Assembly (NCBI GenBank): GCA_019321725.1
Contig: CM033115.1
Location: 19,726,673-19,790,672 of the forward strand
DNA length: 64,000 nucleotides
Direction of reading: 5' to 3'
From: Paulownia fortunei
Lineage: Eukaryota; Streptophyta; Magnoliopsida; Lamiales; Paulowniaceae
Part shown: positions 27,027 through 38,750 of the stretch, piece by piece
Layout of the letters: each line of letters begins with the position of its first letter
How positions within the stretch are numbered: the first letter of the stretch is position 1
Translations under genes and position numbers: made by a program
The notes under the pieces: model-generated
Databases searched by the model: none
The model's input: only the letters and a program-made list of their open reading frames with translations
Told to the model about the DNA's origin: nothing

Positions 27027-28110
27027 CAGTCACAGTACAAGAAAACCCAAGAATTCCCAAAAGGGCCTTTTCAGATTCATTTAAAGTCTCACAATTGTAT
27101 GAAAATAAACAAAGAAACCTTGCTAAGTGATTACCGATTTACTGTTTATCTCCCCGCTACTTAATTAGGTAATGATCTGGATACAGGATTATAATGCCCC
27201 TTTTTTTGTTAACAACTGGCTTAATATGTTAATAAATAATAAATTCATTAAATCAATCCAATAAAGTATTTAGGTAATCTTTATCCCCATGCGAATAGAA
27301 TCATTTGGTTTTTGGAATCGTATTAATACAAAAACGAAATGGGTTGGTGATTCGAGTTTCTTCACGTGGACTAGTGGAAGTACTTCCACTGCAGGCGATT
27401 ACTTTACATCTTTTCTTTTGTTGCTACTACTTGCCCGCACCTACTCGCTGATTCTCTTGTCGTTGTGTGTATTATTTTTCCCCTGATTTTATTGAATTCA
27501 GTGGATAAGTCTCCACGATTTTGTATCAATATTTCAAAAATCCCAGTTTGTTTAATGTGTTCTTGAACAGTATGAATGTAAAAGAATTACATATGTGCTT
27601 CAAATATGGATATGGTAAATAAGTACAAATGTAAAATGGTGACATGATAAATGTTCACACTTTTTTAATTTTTTTGAAAAAAAAGATTACAAGATTGTTG
27701 TTGTCTTTTTTGTCCTAAAATATTTGATTGTGGGGATTTCAGGTTTCTTTTTCACATGGTCAAATTTGAAGCATGGTACTCATGGCAAAAGGCAGAAGTG
27801 CTTTAGCTATAAGATCTCTTACAAATTTATAAATTTATATCAACATGTGAACTCAGATACTATCACTTTAAATGTGTTTTTCTGGAAAGTCTTTTTGTTC
27901 ATGTTGATAGCACAAAAGAAAATTACACAGATTCTAATAAGCAAACTCAGATTTCATCACTTTTTTACAATAACAGAAATTGGGAAAACGATTGCTGATG
28001 GAAATGATAGTACAGTACAGTACAAACAAGGTCACTAATCTCAAACTATGACAATGAAACTCTTAGGAAGACAGCTATGGTGGCTATTGCTGAAGTTCTG
28101 ATGGATGAGA
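27027..28110. other. Upstream region of KO copy A
   Basis: This is the promoter side of copy A on the minus strand, up to the solo-LTR insertion. It is AT-rich. A short TTTAAAT stretch near 27080 could serve as a core promoter element, but no clear TATA box is seen. The open frames at 27289-27486 and 27724-28038 look non-coding. Confidence 0.4.
28106..28110 (+). repeat. Target-site duplication TGAGA, left
   Basis: It matches 30339-30343 exactly and flanks the TG...CA unit. Confidence 0.75.
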
Positions 28111-30338
28111 TGTTGTGTTCGCTATAATTGCAGAGGTATACGCAGCGAAAAATTAATTTTTTTTTTATCAAATATAAATTTAACCCCTTTGATTCAAAAG
28201 CGATTTTAACGATCGCGCTTATTCAAGTGAATATATAAATAAATATAAAATCGGATTATACCTTTCGTGCACTCCGGTTGTTGTAGGGAATGAAGCAATC
28301 AATTGCTTATCCTGGACTATCAAAACTCGCAGGGATCTAAGTGTCTCCCCTCTATCAGGTCCACGATACGAAAAACATCACCAATCAAAAGGATTCGCTA
28401 GTATCCTTTTAATTGTTTACTAATCTAGAACCGGAGTATATTTTCAAAAACAATAAAGATAAATTCTTTAAGTTCTTGAAACAATAATATGAAGAAAATA
28501 ACAAGAAACTGATTTTCTTTTTCTTTCTTTTCTTTTCTTGAAGAGTAAAAATAGAAAACTTTAAATAAAATATTTTTTTGCTCAAATTTTTGAATTGAAT
28601 TATGTAATTTTCATCCCTCATATATATAGGGTTGAAAATTTTAATCCTTTTCCAATTCTTGAAAAGTTTTTCTATTTTGAACTATTTCAAAACCTTATCT
28701 TGGAAGGATTCTAAATCTTTCAAAAACTCTTCTTTTTTCACTCTTCTATTGTATGTGGACTAATTTGAGACTACATTAATCATCAAAATTGTCTACATAC
28801 ATTGTTGATATTAATTTGAACTCTTCAAATAATATCAAGATAGATATATATCATATATATATATATATACTATAATTATATTTATACATAAATTAAATCT
28901 TAGTGGCCTATTTTATCCTATAAAATTGGTCACTATATTTATTTATCTATAAATATGTTAATTAAATAAATCATATTTATTTAATTTATTTTCTTCATAC
29001 TTTAGTGGGCTTCTTAAGTGATCCACATTTATTTTGGCCTTGGAATCAAAAATCCCCAAATCAATTCAATTGATTCAATCCCAATTTAATCAATCCAATT
29101 GATTAATTTAATTTACTCCAATTGGGCTTCCTAATCAAATTAGGTCCAATTAAATAATCCAATTACTTAATTGAATAATTTAATTTAACTATTAAATTAA
29201 ATAGAACCCTTATTTAATTAATTGATCAGTATTAATTAATTAATTTCCAACCATTGGATAAAATCTAAAATTAAAAATGTTACTTTTCATAAAGATGTGT
29301 GACCCTCTTAGGTTCACTACTAAACTAGTAGTAGGTTTGCAACATTTGTAACTTATGAATAACAATTATTCCAATTAATTAATCCGCTTGGAATCAACTC
29401 CTTAATTTCAAGAACCTCACTATCCATGAAAACACCTAACAAGTAATCATGGCAAACTAGTCTTAGATGAAATAGCGAGTAAACCTATTTCAGTTGTGAG
29501 TACCATACACGTACGGTCCTTTCGACAGCTAATCTCCTGATTGAATCTAAGGCATGGATTATAAGTCGAAACCCTAAATGATTCAATTGCTGTGATCCCA
29601 TTTCAAGTTCCAATGATTCTTGATGAATCATAATTCATTCTGCCTTGGCCAAGGTCTTTGAATCACGAACTATGAAAACACAGGAGATTCCCTTGTTTAA
29701 AAAAAAAACAAGTGTCGAATTCTATGTTGGCCACTGACAAACCTCCATGCACACCAGTGCAACACCCAACATACCCCCTTTGTGATTGTCAAGCAATCAG
29801 AAGATATATCAAAGTGCTGCAGGATGCACACAAGGCTACCATTGTACCTCAAGTCTAAGGACTAGTCATGTACTATCGCAACACAGAAATTCTTATTTCG
29901 ATGGGCAAAGCCTCCAACTAAGAATTTCTTGCGGGCCATATTCGGTGTACTTGTTCCCTAACAAGCACCCACATATATGCACTTACGTCTCTACGCTAAT
30001 GCCAATGGAATGTGACATTCTCGTCTCACGAGCATGCATTATATGTACGAGTCTTACTGAGCTATTTGATGTCCCATCTCAAAAAACTCTCGACTCGGAA
30101 CTTATTTAAAACCAAAGCCTTAGAGGCATGTTCCATGATCGCCATCATATGCGCGACCATGCCCCGTAGCTAAATTTGGTTTAACAACTTTATCTAATGT
30201 GCAGAAATAAAAAAATGCAAAACATAAGATAAAGAAAATGCCTTTTTATTAATATGATTTTCAATAAGATTGTCTTTACAAAATAAAAGAGTATAATACA
30301 CCCAATCTAATTGGGGCGTTGGGCATCTTACTCTACCA
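28111..30338 (-). mobile_element. Solo-LTR-like insertion, 2,228 bp, with 5-bp target duplication
   Basis: On the plus strand the unit begins TGTTGTGTTCGC at 28111 and ends CTTACTCTACCA at 30338. TGAGA lies directly on both sides (28106-28110 and 30339-30343). TG...CA termini with a 5-bp duplication are the signature of LTR-retrotransposon integration. No gag or pol coding was seen and I noticed no long internal direct repeat, so a solo LTR left by recombination fits better than a complete element. Read on the minus strand it starts TGGTAGAGTAAG and ends AGCGAACACAACA, and contains CGCTGCG near its end, as many plant copia LTRs do. Orientation is therefore probably minus, but this is less sure than the boundaries. 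The length is long for an LTR. Confidence 0.75.
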
Positions 30339-30343
30339 TGAGA
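30339..30343 (+). repeat. Target-site duplication TGAGA, right
   Basis: Exact partner of 28106-28110. It lies about 135 bp beyond the stop codon of KO copy B, probably inside or next to its 3' UTR. Confidence 0.75.
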
Positions 30344-30478
30344 AAGCTACTCACTAGCCTTTGGTAGAAAAACATTAAGCCTTGAAACTAGAATTCATCA
30401 TTATTTAGTAGATTTTTATTGACGGCACAATATCAATCTTTCAAATGCAAGTTCACTACTGATTCAAGAATTTGATCA

Positions 30479-33400
30479 TCAATTTCTTGGCTTTAGAATG
30501 GCTAGCAGTGGATGAACCTTATGAGAAGTGAGTCCCAAAGTATCAACATTTTCTTCTTGTCCATCCATCAGTCTCCAAGCAAACTCCTGTACTAATGTAC
30601 CTATTGCTACACAAGAAATCAACATTGCTTGGAGTGCTCCTGCACACGCCCTTTTACCAGCTCCAAAAGCCATTGTCTTATGTAAATCCATCGACTCATC
30701 TTTCCCATCGTCGTCGAGAAATCTCTCAGGCCTCCACTCTTCCGGATTCTCCCATAACTTCTTGTCCATGTTACATCCATAAATATTTATAGCAATCTGA
30801 AATTTTAACTAGCACTGTTAAAATGCCTGTTTTTAGCGAAAAATATTTGCAAGATGTCAGGGGAACAGCAAATATAACCTCAACGCCTGTTGGGATATAA
30901 TATCCTCCTAATTGTGTATCTTCGTGCACATATCTTAGAGGAATTATTGGAGTTGGACTATGCTTTCTCAACGTTTCATGAAAAACAGCAGACAAGTATG
31001 GAAGTTGGCACAATTTCTCCTCTGTAAGTTTGTCAGAACCACACACATTTTGAATTTCCGAGTATAAACGGTTCTGTTTGAATGAAAGGAAAAACCATAT
31101 TATTTGTCAAGAGGCACTCAGAGAAATTAAGAGGGATTGGAGGAAAAAAGTACTTAGTGAAATCACCTGTTTTCCGGGATCTTTAGAAAGTTCGTACATG
31201 GCCCATTCCACGGCGACTAAAGTAGTGTCTGATGCTTCAATAATGTCTTCCCATAGCAGCATCAGCAATTCTTGATCTGATAACGTTGTTGCTTCAGATA
31301 ACAAATAGTCAAGATAACAGTTGATCTCCTGTCATGAAATCTATCATTAAGACCAAGGAAGAAAGAAAATTATTTACATTATTAGTCTAATTATTTCAAC
31401 TTTGAGTAAGTGAGAATACCTCTCCAGATGCAATACGTTTCCTCTGCTCCTCAATGAGGGCCTTCATCACAGCTTGCCTATTAGAATTTATAACCTGAAT
31501 TTTGGTTTCAAAGCTTTTGTTAGGAACCCATTTTAGATATGGGAAAAAATCTCTCCAGTCCACCTCGATGGCACCTTCCATTTCATCGACTACTAAAATC
31601 TTGAATATCTCCTCTCTTGACAAAGTAGTTCCCAGTTCTTTAACATAAATGGATTCCACATTCTTCCCTATACCCTGTATCAAATAGTATTAGTTTTCCT
31701 TTTTATGTTTTATGAAAAGGATTTGTACGAGGACTGTAATTTGGAACAAACTCACTTGTTTCATTGCTAAGCCGAAAAGTTCAGACTGAAACGTTTTCTT
31801 GAAGTTGACAGGTTTGAAAGGATGCACTTTCAGATGGGCATGTAATTGCTCACATATGTTCATTATCATGACATTCCTGTGAATCCGATGACGTTTCTGA
31901 TATAAACACCATGATTAGTGCTAATCACCTTTGTAGAGAAACTTACTGATGGTGAGAAAAGAAGCTTCATTGGATAAATTTGGCAGCTTACACAAACCTG
32001 AGCACTTGGTCCAAGAGTACTTGTAAGTAAACGTCGTTTTGCAGCCTTGTAAAATTCATTATAATCGCTCACTGCAACCATAGTTTTGTTGGAAGTGAGG
32101 ATCTTTAATGCATTTGATAACTTTCTTGTTGAGATGGATGAATATCTTGCTACCATGGCCTAAACAAAAACAAAGGAATTATAAGGGGAATAAAGAGCCT
32201 TAGAAATCTGACGGACCAATCCATTACCAAAGTATTCGGTTAAGAAGCTACCAACTGAGATACTAATAAGCTGGTTTGTTTTGGAAAGAGAGATATCACA
32301 ATAGTTGCTTACAATAATTCAATCTAATATGTTTGTCTATTTCTGTGACGCATAGTAGTGGTGCATTGTGTGAGGACTTGATGTGCGATCACTTTCTTTG
32401 AAGGGATAATTGCATATACTATAAATTTGTTAATGGGTTGAATGACAATTAACTTCTAGTACACAATAGTCTCTTGAAATTTACAAATAATAATTTCAAA
32501 AATTCAAAAAAACAAAAATTATAAAGTTATGTGATTAAAGGAGATGAAATTTAAAAATAAATTCCTGACTTTGGCCTTGTGTATTTATAGATAATTTAAC
32601 ACCCTTTCCCAAATCTCTGCAATTGTTAAATTAATGGTCATTTTCAAATATTGTGATATTCTGAATCAGAGTAAAAACTCATTATGAATTGATGCGCAAC
32701 TCTTAGAAGAAATTATGCAGCTGCAACTTTCAATTTTTTTTTAAAGAAATTCAAATTATTTCAATTTTCAACTTTTCACAATTAACAAAAAAATAATTTC
32801 TTTATATATATTTTCACGCGCACATGCACATGGTACAAGTGCAAAGTGCATTTATGTCAAATATATATATAAATTTTATTCTCTCCTTTTTTTCTTAAAC
32901 TTCAATGGAAATTTATAGTGTTATGTGTTTTTATAAAGAATACTAAACTCTTTCATTTTCTTAGACAAGAAACATATATTTTTTCATATTATAAGCTACT
33001 TCCAAACACTTCACACATTTACACAAAATACAAACTGGTAAGTCCAACATGTTGCATAGAATTTGTGGAAACCTACCTCCTTGGCAACGTCGTTGGAGTT
33101 GAGGACAACCATAGTTTTTGCACCAGTCCTGATTGAATATATGGGACCATATATTTCTGCCCATTTGGTGAAAGTCTTGTGGGGTTTCTTCTCTTTCAAT
33201 TGCAGCAGATTTCCAATCACCGGCAGCCCCGGCACCTCTGCACACTCAATCCATCAACCTTTAGTATCCTTTTATAAGTATCATATACATATACATATAT
33301 GTCTGTGAATGCATTATATGTAAAAGAGATTCATCTAAAATTGCAATAGAAAATCGATGATGCACAGCCCTTTATGCTGTCCAGCTTGAAAATTCCAAAT

Positions 33401-33574
33401 AAAGAAAGAAGGCAATATACCAGGTGGGGAAGGGAGTCTGGAAAGTCTCTTCTTTCTATCATTTGCATATGATATGATGAAAAGGAAAATAAGCACACCA
33501 AGAGCAACAAACAGGCCTCTCAATGTGGTTGTTGCTCCCAGGGGCAGACCTAAAAGATGCAGAAGTGTATCCAT
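30479..33574 (-). CDS. KO: ent-Kaurene oxidase, cytochrome P450 CYP701A (copy B)
   Basis: Second intact KO, same strand as copy A and transcribed toward it. Exons: 33421-33574, 33077-33237, 31998-32159, 31756-31896, 31420-31674, 31167-31328, 30879-31073, 30479-30796; 515 residues. Exons 2-7 have exactly the lengths and phases of copy A (161, 162, 141, 255, 162, 195), so the pair arose by tandem duplication. The membrane anchor (about residues 19-39) differs strongly from copy A. Motifs: [17 protein letters not shown] in the I-helix, [14 protein letters not shown], and heme loop [10 protein letters not shown] with Cys ~461, nearer to the usual KO consensus than copy A. Exon 8 has three extra codons in the [10 protein letters not shown] segment. 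A TATAAATA box lies 47 bp upstream of the ATG. Which copy serves gibberellin synthesis cannot be told from sequence alone. Confidence 0.95.
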
Positions 33575-33620
33575 TGAAGCTCCAGTTGTATTTGATGCAT
33601 GAAACTAAGGAAAAGGTTTC

Positions 33621-33628
33621 TATTTATA
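33621..33628 (-). promoter_or_regulatory. TATA box of KO copy B
   Basis: TATAAATA on the minus strand lies 47 bp before the start codon, implying a leader of only about 20 bases. An out-of-frame ATG lies 26 bases before the chosen start and may or may not be in the transcript. Confidence 0.6.
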
Positions 33629-35642
33629 TCGATTTTCTTTCATCATAACTAGATATATAAAAGGATGCAACCATAAAAAAAACCTGCACGAGTATGTCCA
33701 CAAATATAGAGTTAAGTATTTGCTGACACATTGTTCTACAGTACTTTTTTCTTTAAGAAAAGGTAAAAATAAAATCAAATTTCCAAAAATCTGGTAAATA
33801 GTAGTGCTATTTTCTCAAGAATAACTGTGAGTGGTTTAAAATCCAGAAATTAGATGCTCCTACCCCAAAAATTATTGCTCTTTTTACTATAATATAAAGT
33901 CAAGCTTTTTATTAATCTTTGATCCAATTACCCTTCATATTGATTTTTGGCAATTTTAGCACTAAGAAAATTCAAATCTTAATTAATATTAGTTTATCTG
34001 AACAAATCATTTGAATAAATTACGATAAAAAGCATTATTAGTGAAAAAATGATTAGTAACAATAATAGAATTTATCACTAATGATATATATTAAGTGGTC
34101 ATTGTTGAATATATATATATATATATATCACCAATGGTTAATGGTGATAAAATAAACATAATTATATCATTAAAAATTAAGCTTAGTTGTGAACATCTTT
34201 CTATGATAATAATAAAATATCTTGTAGCTTAATATATATGATTATTGATATTTTTGACATTCTCACCAAATATATATATATATATATATATGCAGTGGAG
34301 AACAACTGTATATTTCATCAGGCATAAGAAAAAAAAATCGTGCCTTTCTTAAAATATAAAAGCTGAAAAAAATATTTTCTCAAGGCAAAAATCACCTTTT
34401 TTACTAGATTATGTGTAATTTATGTATAATAAAATAGAAATATTAAACTAACCAAATAAGCTTCAAGTATACGCAGAGATGGATAACCTAATTAAACTTA
34501 TTTTTGTCATGCTTATAGTAAATTATAAGCAAATTAAATGGAAAAGTGAGAACAACAACAATCTTTTAATTAAGCATATATCTGCCCAATTATTTAAAGA
34601 CTTTATGCTATGTAAGTTCGGTAACACTTTGTTAATTTAGTTAACAAAAACGCTTATTTAAAGCTAGAAAAATATTTGTATGTAACGAGTATTTCTTAGA
34701 ATGAAAATGCATATTACGATTGTATGTTTAGGTAGCCTGACTTTGATTATTTTTCAATTAATTCCTTCAATATAATCACAAAATTTGCAAAAAATCTCCA
34801 TTCATAATTAATTAAATTATTTATCTATTTATTTATTTTGGGTAGTAATTAAGACCAATTCAAAGTAAGGTGCTGGCTCTATTTCACTTTGAAGTAATTG
34901 TTATATAGTTTTAAACTGTAAAAGTAAGAAAAGGATCTCTAATATTGTCAGTCTAAGAAAAGCACCGAATGTTATTGTTATTGTGGAGTAAGTGCGGAGG
35001 TTGAAGATGGGTTAGTCCTCTCACTTTGTCTATGGTTTCAAAATTTTTATGTACATTTTTATGTAATGGTCATATTTCAAACTAGCATCATCCGACTTTA
35101 GCCTATTTAGATATTTAGGTTCAAGCCACCCAAGTAACATAAGAAATTCAAAGGCCCAAATCATATCAAAAGCTAGTACAATCGTACCCTGTTTAAATAG
35201 GTATAAGTACTCAAATTCTTTTCATTTATAAAATACGTAATCTATTTATTCAATCTAGTTTATTCAGTTAGTATTGTTTTCTCTCAAAAACCAATGTTGA
35301 CATAAGCATTGGATAGGTTCATCGGACACTTTTGAAATCTCTAAAGATTTATTCATATTGTAGGTAGGAACCTCTTAATCTAACCACTGCTATAAAATAT
35401 TAATTTCATAAAAAGTTATTCACCTTCCAACCTTACATAACTCTAACGATTTGTTAATGTTGCAAGCATGAACCCTCTATCTAGCCGTTGCAAGGAAGGA
35501 AGGAAGGATTAATTTCTTAAGAAGTTATTCAGCTCCCAATCTCAAGTAACATATCGCATCAATATAAATTCAAATTTCTGTTGAAATTACCCTTTTGTAT
35601 TATCCAAAAGAATTTTGATTCCATCCTTAATTTTTGTCATAT

Positions 35643-35766
35643 AGTCACTGTCTTGATATGAAGTACTCCTCCACCTCATACAACAAAATGCTTATTGGTT
35701 ATTGATATGTATGTAGTCACTGTCTTGCTATGAAGTACACCTCCACCACGTACAACGAAATGCCTA
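35643..35766 (+). repeat. Tandem duplication, ~72-bp period
   Basis: The block beginning AGTCACTGTCTTGATATGAA at 35643 recurs at 35715 as AGTCACTGTCTTGCTATGAA, followed in both by CCTCCACC and TACAACRAAATGC. About 50 aligned bases differ at a few positions. Confidence 0.8.
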
Positions 35767-35948
35767 TATTCCATGTAATGTGTCTCGTACCTTCGAAAGT
35801 ATCTTAAACATTTGTCTACTTTCTCACAGTGTGTGTGGGTAAAGGTTAACATACATGTAGCTAGGATATTAAATGTTGAAGAAAACGAAAGAAGCGATTA
35901 AATAGTCTTTTCGTCTCATCCTTTCTTAAAACCTCGGATTTACAAGTT

Positions 35949-36030
35949 GATCAAAAACACAAGACAAGAAAGAACGTCTCCTCGTTTCTTAAACTTAGTT
36001 ATGCACAGAATATTCGCGGGGTGGGGGTTG

Positions 36031-36061
<31 letters not shown>

Positions 36062-36256
36062 AATCATAAAGTTATTCTTTATGTCTCTGCCTGTAAGAAC
36101 TCAGACGTACTACTTGATAAAAAACACAAGAAAGACGTCTCGTCCTTTCTTAAACTTAGACATGCACAGAATATTCGGACGGGGTGGGGGGTGGGGGGTG
36201 GGGAGGGATGTTGACGCACACATATGTACATATATGCATCAATCATAAAGTTTCCA
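35949..36256 (+). repeat. Diverged tandem duplication, ~167-bp period, with G-rich core
   Basis: Both units contain AAAACACAAGA, then a CGTCTC segment, TTTCTTAAACTTAG, ATGCACAGAATATTCG, a G-rich run, an ACACA tract and AATCATAAAGTT. Unit 1 starts near 35949, unit 2 near 36116. In unit 2 the G-rich run is expanded into four G tracts at 36181-36207, a G-quadruplex-type motif; in unit 1 the ACACA tract is expanded to (AC)n at 36031-36052. Confidence 0.75.
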
Positions 36257-36282
36257 TACATGGACTTGAGCATGATTGTCAT

Positions 36283-36505
36283 TGTAAAATAAAAAAAATG
36301 AAAGAAAATATATTTCTGTGTGTATTGATTATTGATATTACAGGGATATTTTATACAAGTATAAAATAATGTCTATCTAAATCTAATGAGTTATACATGG
36401 AAAGATTTAATTCTTTGCCTATAATATAGAAATTACAAGCTCTAATAAGTACAGAATATTTTAGCAAGATTAACTCCATAAATTGTGGCACATTCAATTT
36501 CAACA
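36283..36505 (-). repeat. 3' LTR of the copia element
   Basis: On the plus strand it runs from TGTAAAATAAAA to ATTTCAACA and matches 41413-41627 over its length, sharing phrases such as TCTGTGTGTATTGATTATTG and TTTTAGCAAGATTAACTCCA. On the element's own strand it begins TGTTGAAAT. Confidence 0.85.
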
Positions 36506-36516
36506 CTCCCATCAAG
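36506..36516 (-). other. Polypurine tract of the copia element
   Basis: CTTGATGGGAG on the minus strand directly abuts the 3' LTR, the usual place and composition of a copia plus-strand primer. Confidence 0.65.
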
Positions 36517-36604
36517 TTGGAGCATGTATGTCAAGGATGTCCAACTTGCTTATTAATATCTTGAAAACACTTCCTCCTAAAGCCTTAGTAAAAGTATATG
36601 CCAA

Positions 36605-37006
36605 CTAGAGAGATAAGGGAACAAATTTGGTGACAATTTCTCCTACTTGGATCTTTTCTCTTACAACATGGCAATCAAGTTCTATATGCTTTGTGCGTTC
36701 ATGATATACAGGATTTGCAGTAATATGAAGTGCAGCTTGATTATCACAAAATAATGTAACTAGTTTCAAGTGAACCTGCATATCATTAAACAAGTATCTA
36801 AGCCAAATAAGCTCACATGTTGCAGCAGTCATAGACCTATACTCAGTTTCGGCAGATGATCTGGAGACAGTTTTTTATTTTTTTGTCTTCCATGATATTA
36901 GACAGTCTCCTAGAAATATGCAATAACCCCATGTCGATATCCTTGTCATAGGACAATTTGCCCAATTCGCATCACAATAAACTCTTAGTTGCAAAGAACT
37001 ATTGGA
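36605..37006 (-). pseudogene. Copia RNase H, broken
   Basis: The minus strand reads CDANWANCP, then WKTKK, an in-frame stop, SRSSAETEY and [10 protein letters not shown], the hallmark RNase H segments of copia polyproteins. It is cut from the reverse transcriptase end by the insertion at 37007-37367 and carries at least one stop codon. Confidence 0.8.
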
Positions 37007-37367
37007 GAATAATTTTTACTGTAAATATCTAGCTAATGTTGTTTATTATAGTTAGTAGAAAATATTTTTTTTTCGTAGATATTATTTTAATATTATTTTT
37101 ATTGTAGATAGTGAAAATATAATAAAATAAAATTATTTAAATATTATAATTAATGATTCATATTTTTTAAAAATGAAAATATCATCCCAAAAATATAAAT
37201 AGCAAATGCGTTTTCATTTTTGGAGAAAAAAATACTAGAATAGAAATAAAATCAAACAAATCCTAAATGTCAAATGACAGTATTTTTAGCTCAGCACTAT
37301 TATTGTTATTATCATTAAAATACCAATTTGGCAAGTATCGGTTGAAGGCATGAATTTGGCAACTTAT
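37007..37367. mobile_element. Nested AT-rich insertion inside the copia pol gene
   Basis: Polyprotein similarity stops after NPGLGLLFS (near 37368) and resumes at SLQLRVYCDAN (near 37000), residues normally almost adjacent. The intervening ~360 bp is AT-rich, non-coding and matches no part of the element. I could not see inverted ends or a target duplication. Confidence 0.55.
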
Positions 37368-38229
37368 AGAGAAAAGTAAACCGAGTCCTGGATTGTTCTT
37401 TAAATATCTCACAACACGAAGAGCAGCATCCCAATGAGGTTTTCTTAGTCCATGTATAAACTGACTCAAGATGTTCACAGAGTACATGATATCCGGTCTA
37501 GTGATTGTAAGATAGATTAAGCGTCCTACTAGTCTTCTGTAGTGTGAAGCATCATTCAACAATTTACCTTGATCATCTACAAGTTTTAGATTTTACTCCA
37601 TGGGAAAGTCAACAGGTTGAGCTCCAAGAAGACCAACGTCATCAAGAATTTCCAGTGTGTATTTTCGCTGAGATATGACAATCCCAGCCTTTGATTTTGC
37701 CACTTTCAATCCGAGAAAATATTTGAGATTACCAAGGTCTTTAATGTGGAACTTTTTGTGAAGAAAAAGCTTGAGATCATGAGTAGCCTTTTCATTGTTT
37801 CCTGTAATGATCATATCATCCACATAAATAAGAACCATGGTTAGAGTTGAGCCATTTTTTCGCACAAAAAGAGAATGATCTGAATGAGATTGAGAGAAAC
37901 CAGCCAATTTTATGGCTTTTAAAATTAGAGAACCAATTTCTAGGTGTCTGTTTAAGTCCATAAAGGGACTTGTGAAGTCGACATACAACCTTCTCCCTCT
38001 CTCGACTGAGCCATGGAGGTGGTGTCATGTACACTTCCTCATGTAAATCACCATGAAGAAAAGCATTATTGACATCCATTTGGAATAATGGCCAATTGCG
38101 AATAGCTGCCAATGCAAGTATACAACGGACTGTGGTAAGTTTAGCAACTGGGGCAAAGGTCTCATGATAGTCCAAGCCTTCTTTTTGAGTGAATCCCTTG
38201 GCTACTAGACGGGCTTTGTATCGTTCCAC
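37368..38229 (-). pseudogene. Copia reverse transcriptase, frameshifted
   Basis: The minus strand contains [29 protein letters not shown] and the active-site YVDDMIITG near 37820. The domain is divided between two overlapping frames with a frameshift at about 37,900-37,960, so it cannot be translated as one protein. Confidence 0.85.
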
Positions 38230-38750
38230 AGAGCCATCAGATTTATATTTGATGTGAAAGACCTACTTGCTGTCTATGGGACGATGGTTGGAAGATAATG
38301 GAACAAGAGACCATGTCTTCTGATTTTGAAGAGCAGTGAGCTCATTTTTCATTGCATCACACCACTTTGGATCATGTAATGCCTGTTCATAAGTTGTAGG
38401 CTTAACAATGCTAGAAATTGTGTTAACAAATAACTGATGAGAGGGAGATATAGACTCATAAGAAATAAAATTGGATAATGGATATTTGGTACCTGACCTA
38501 GAAAAGAATGATTTGCCTGCAGTTGTAGAGGAAGATGACGCACTAGTCTGGCCACAATGAAAGTCACAAAGAAGAACAGATGGTTGCCTAAGTCGATCAC
38601 TGCAGCGAAGAATAGGAGTAAGAGCAGGGAAAGTTGGAGAATGAGAAGGGGATGGTGGATTTGGAGAGAATACGGATAAATCATGTGAATCGGAAGAATG
38701 AGAAGAATGGATCTCAGGGGACGAGTTAGAGATTGAGGATGGAAGAGAAA

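Larger units (their letters stand above)
33629..36282. other. AT-rich intergenic region with local tandem duplications
   Basis: It lies upstream of KO copy B and runs to the copia element. It contains (TA)n tracts near 34105-34130 and 34270-34290, two tandem duplications (35643-35766 and 35949-36256) and G-rich runs. No gene was seen. Confidence 0.5.

Noticed and set aside
28111..30338. Protein-coding content in the 2.2-kb insertion (for example 29786-30109)
   Set aside because: No retroelement domain in any frame; open frames are short and compositionally random.
34105..34292. (TA)n tracts as a possible regular array or origin
   Set aside because: They are plain dinucleotide repeats without spacers or repeats of other length.
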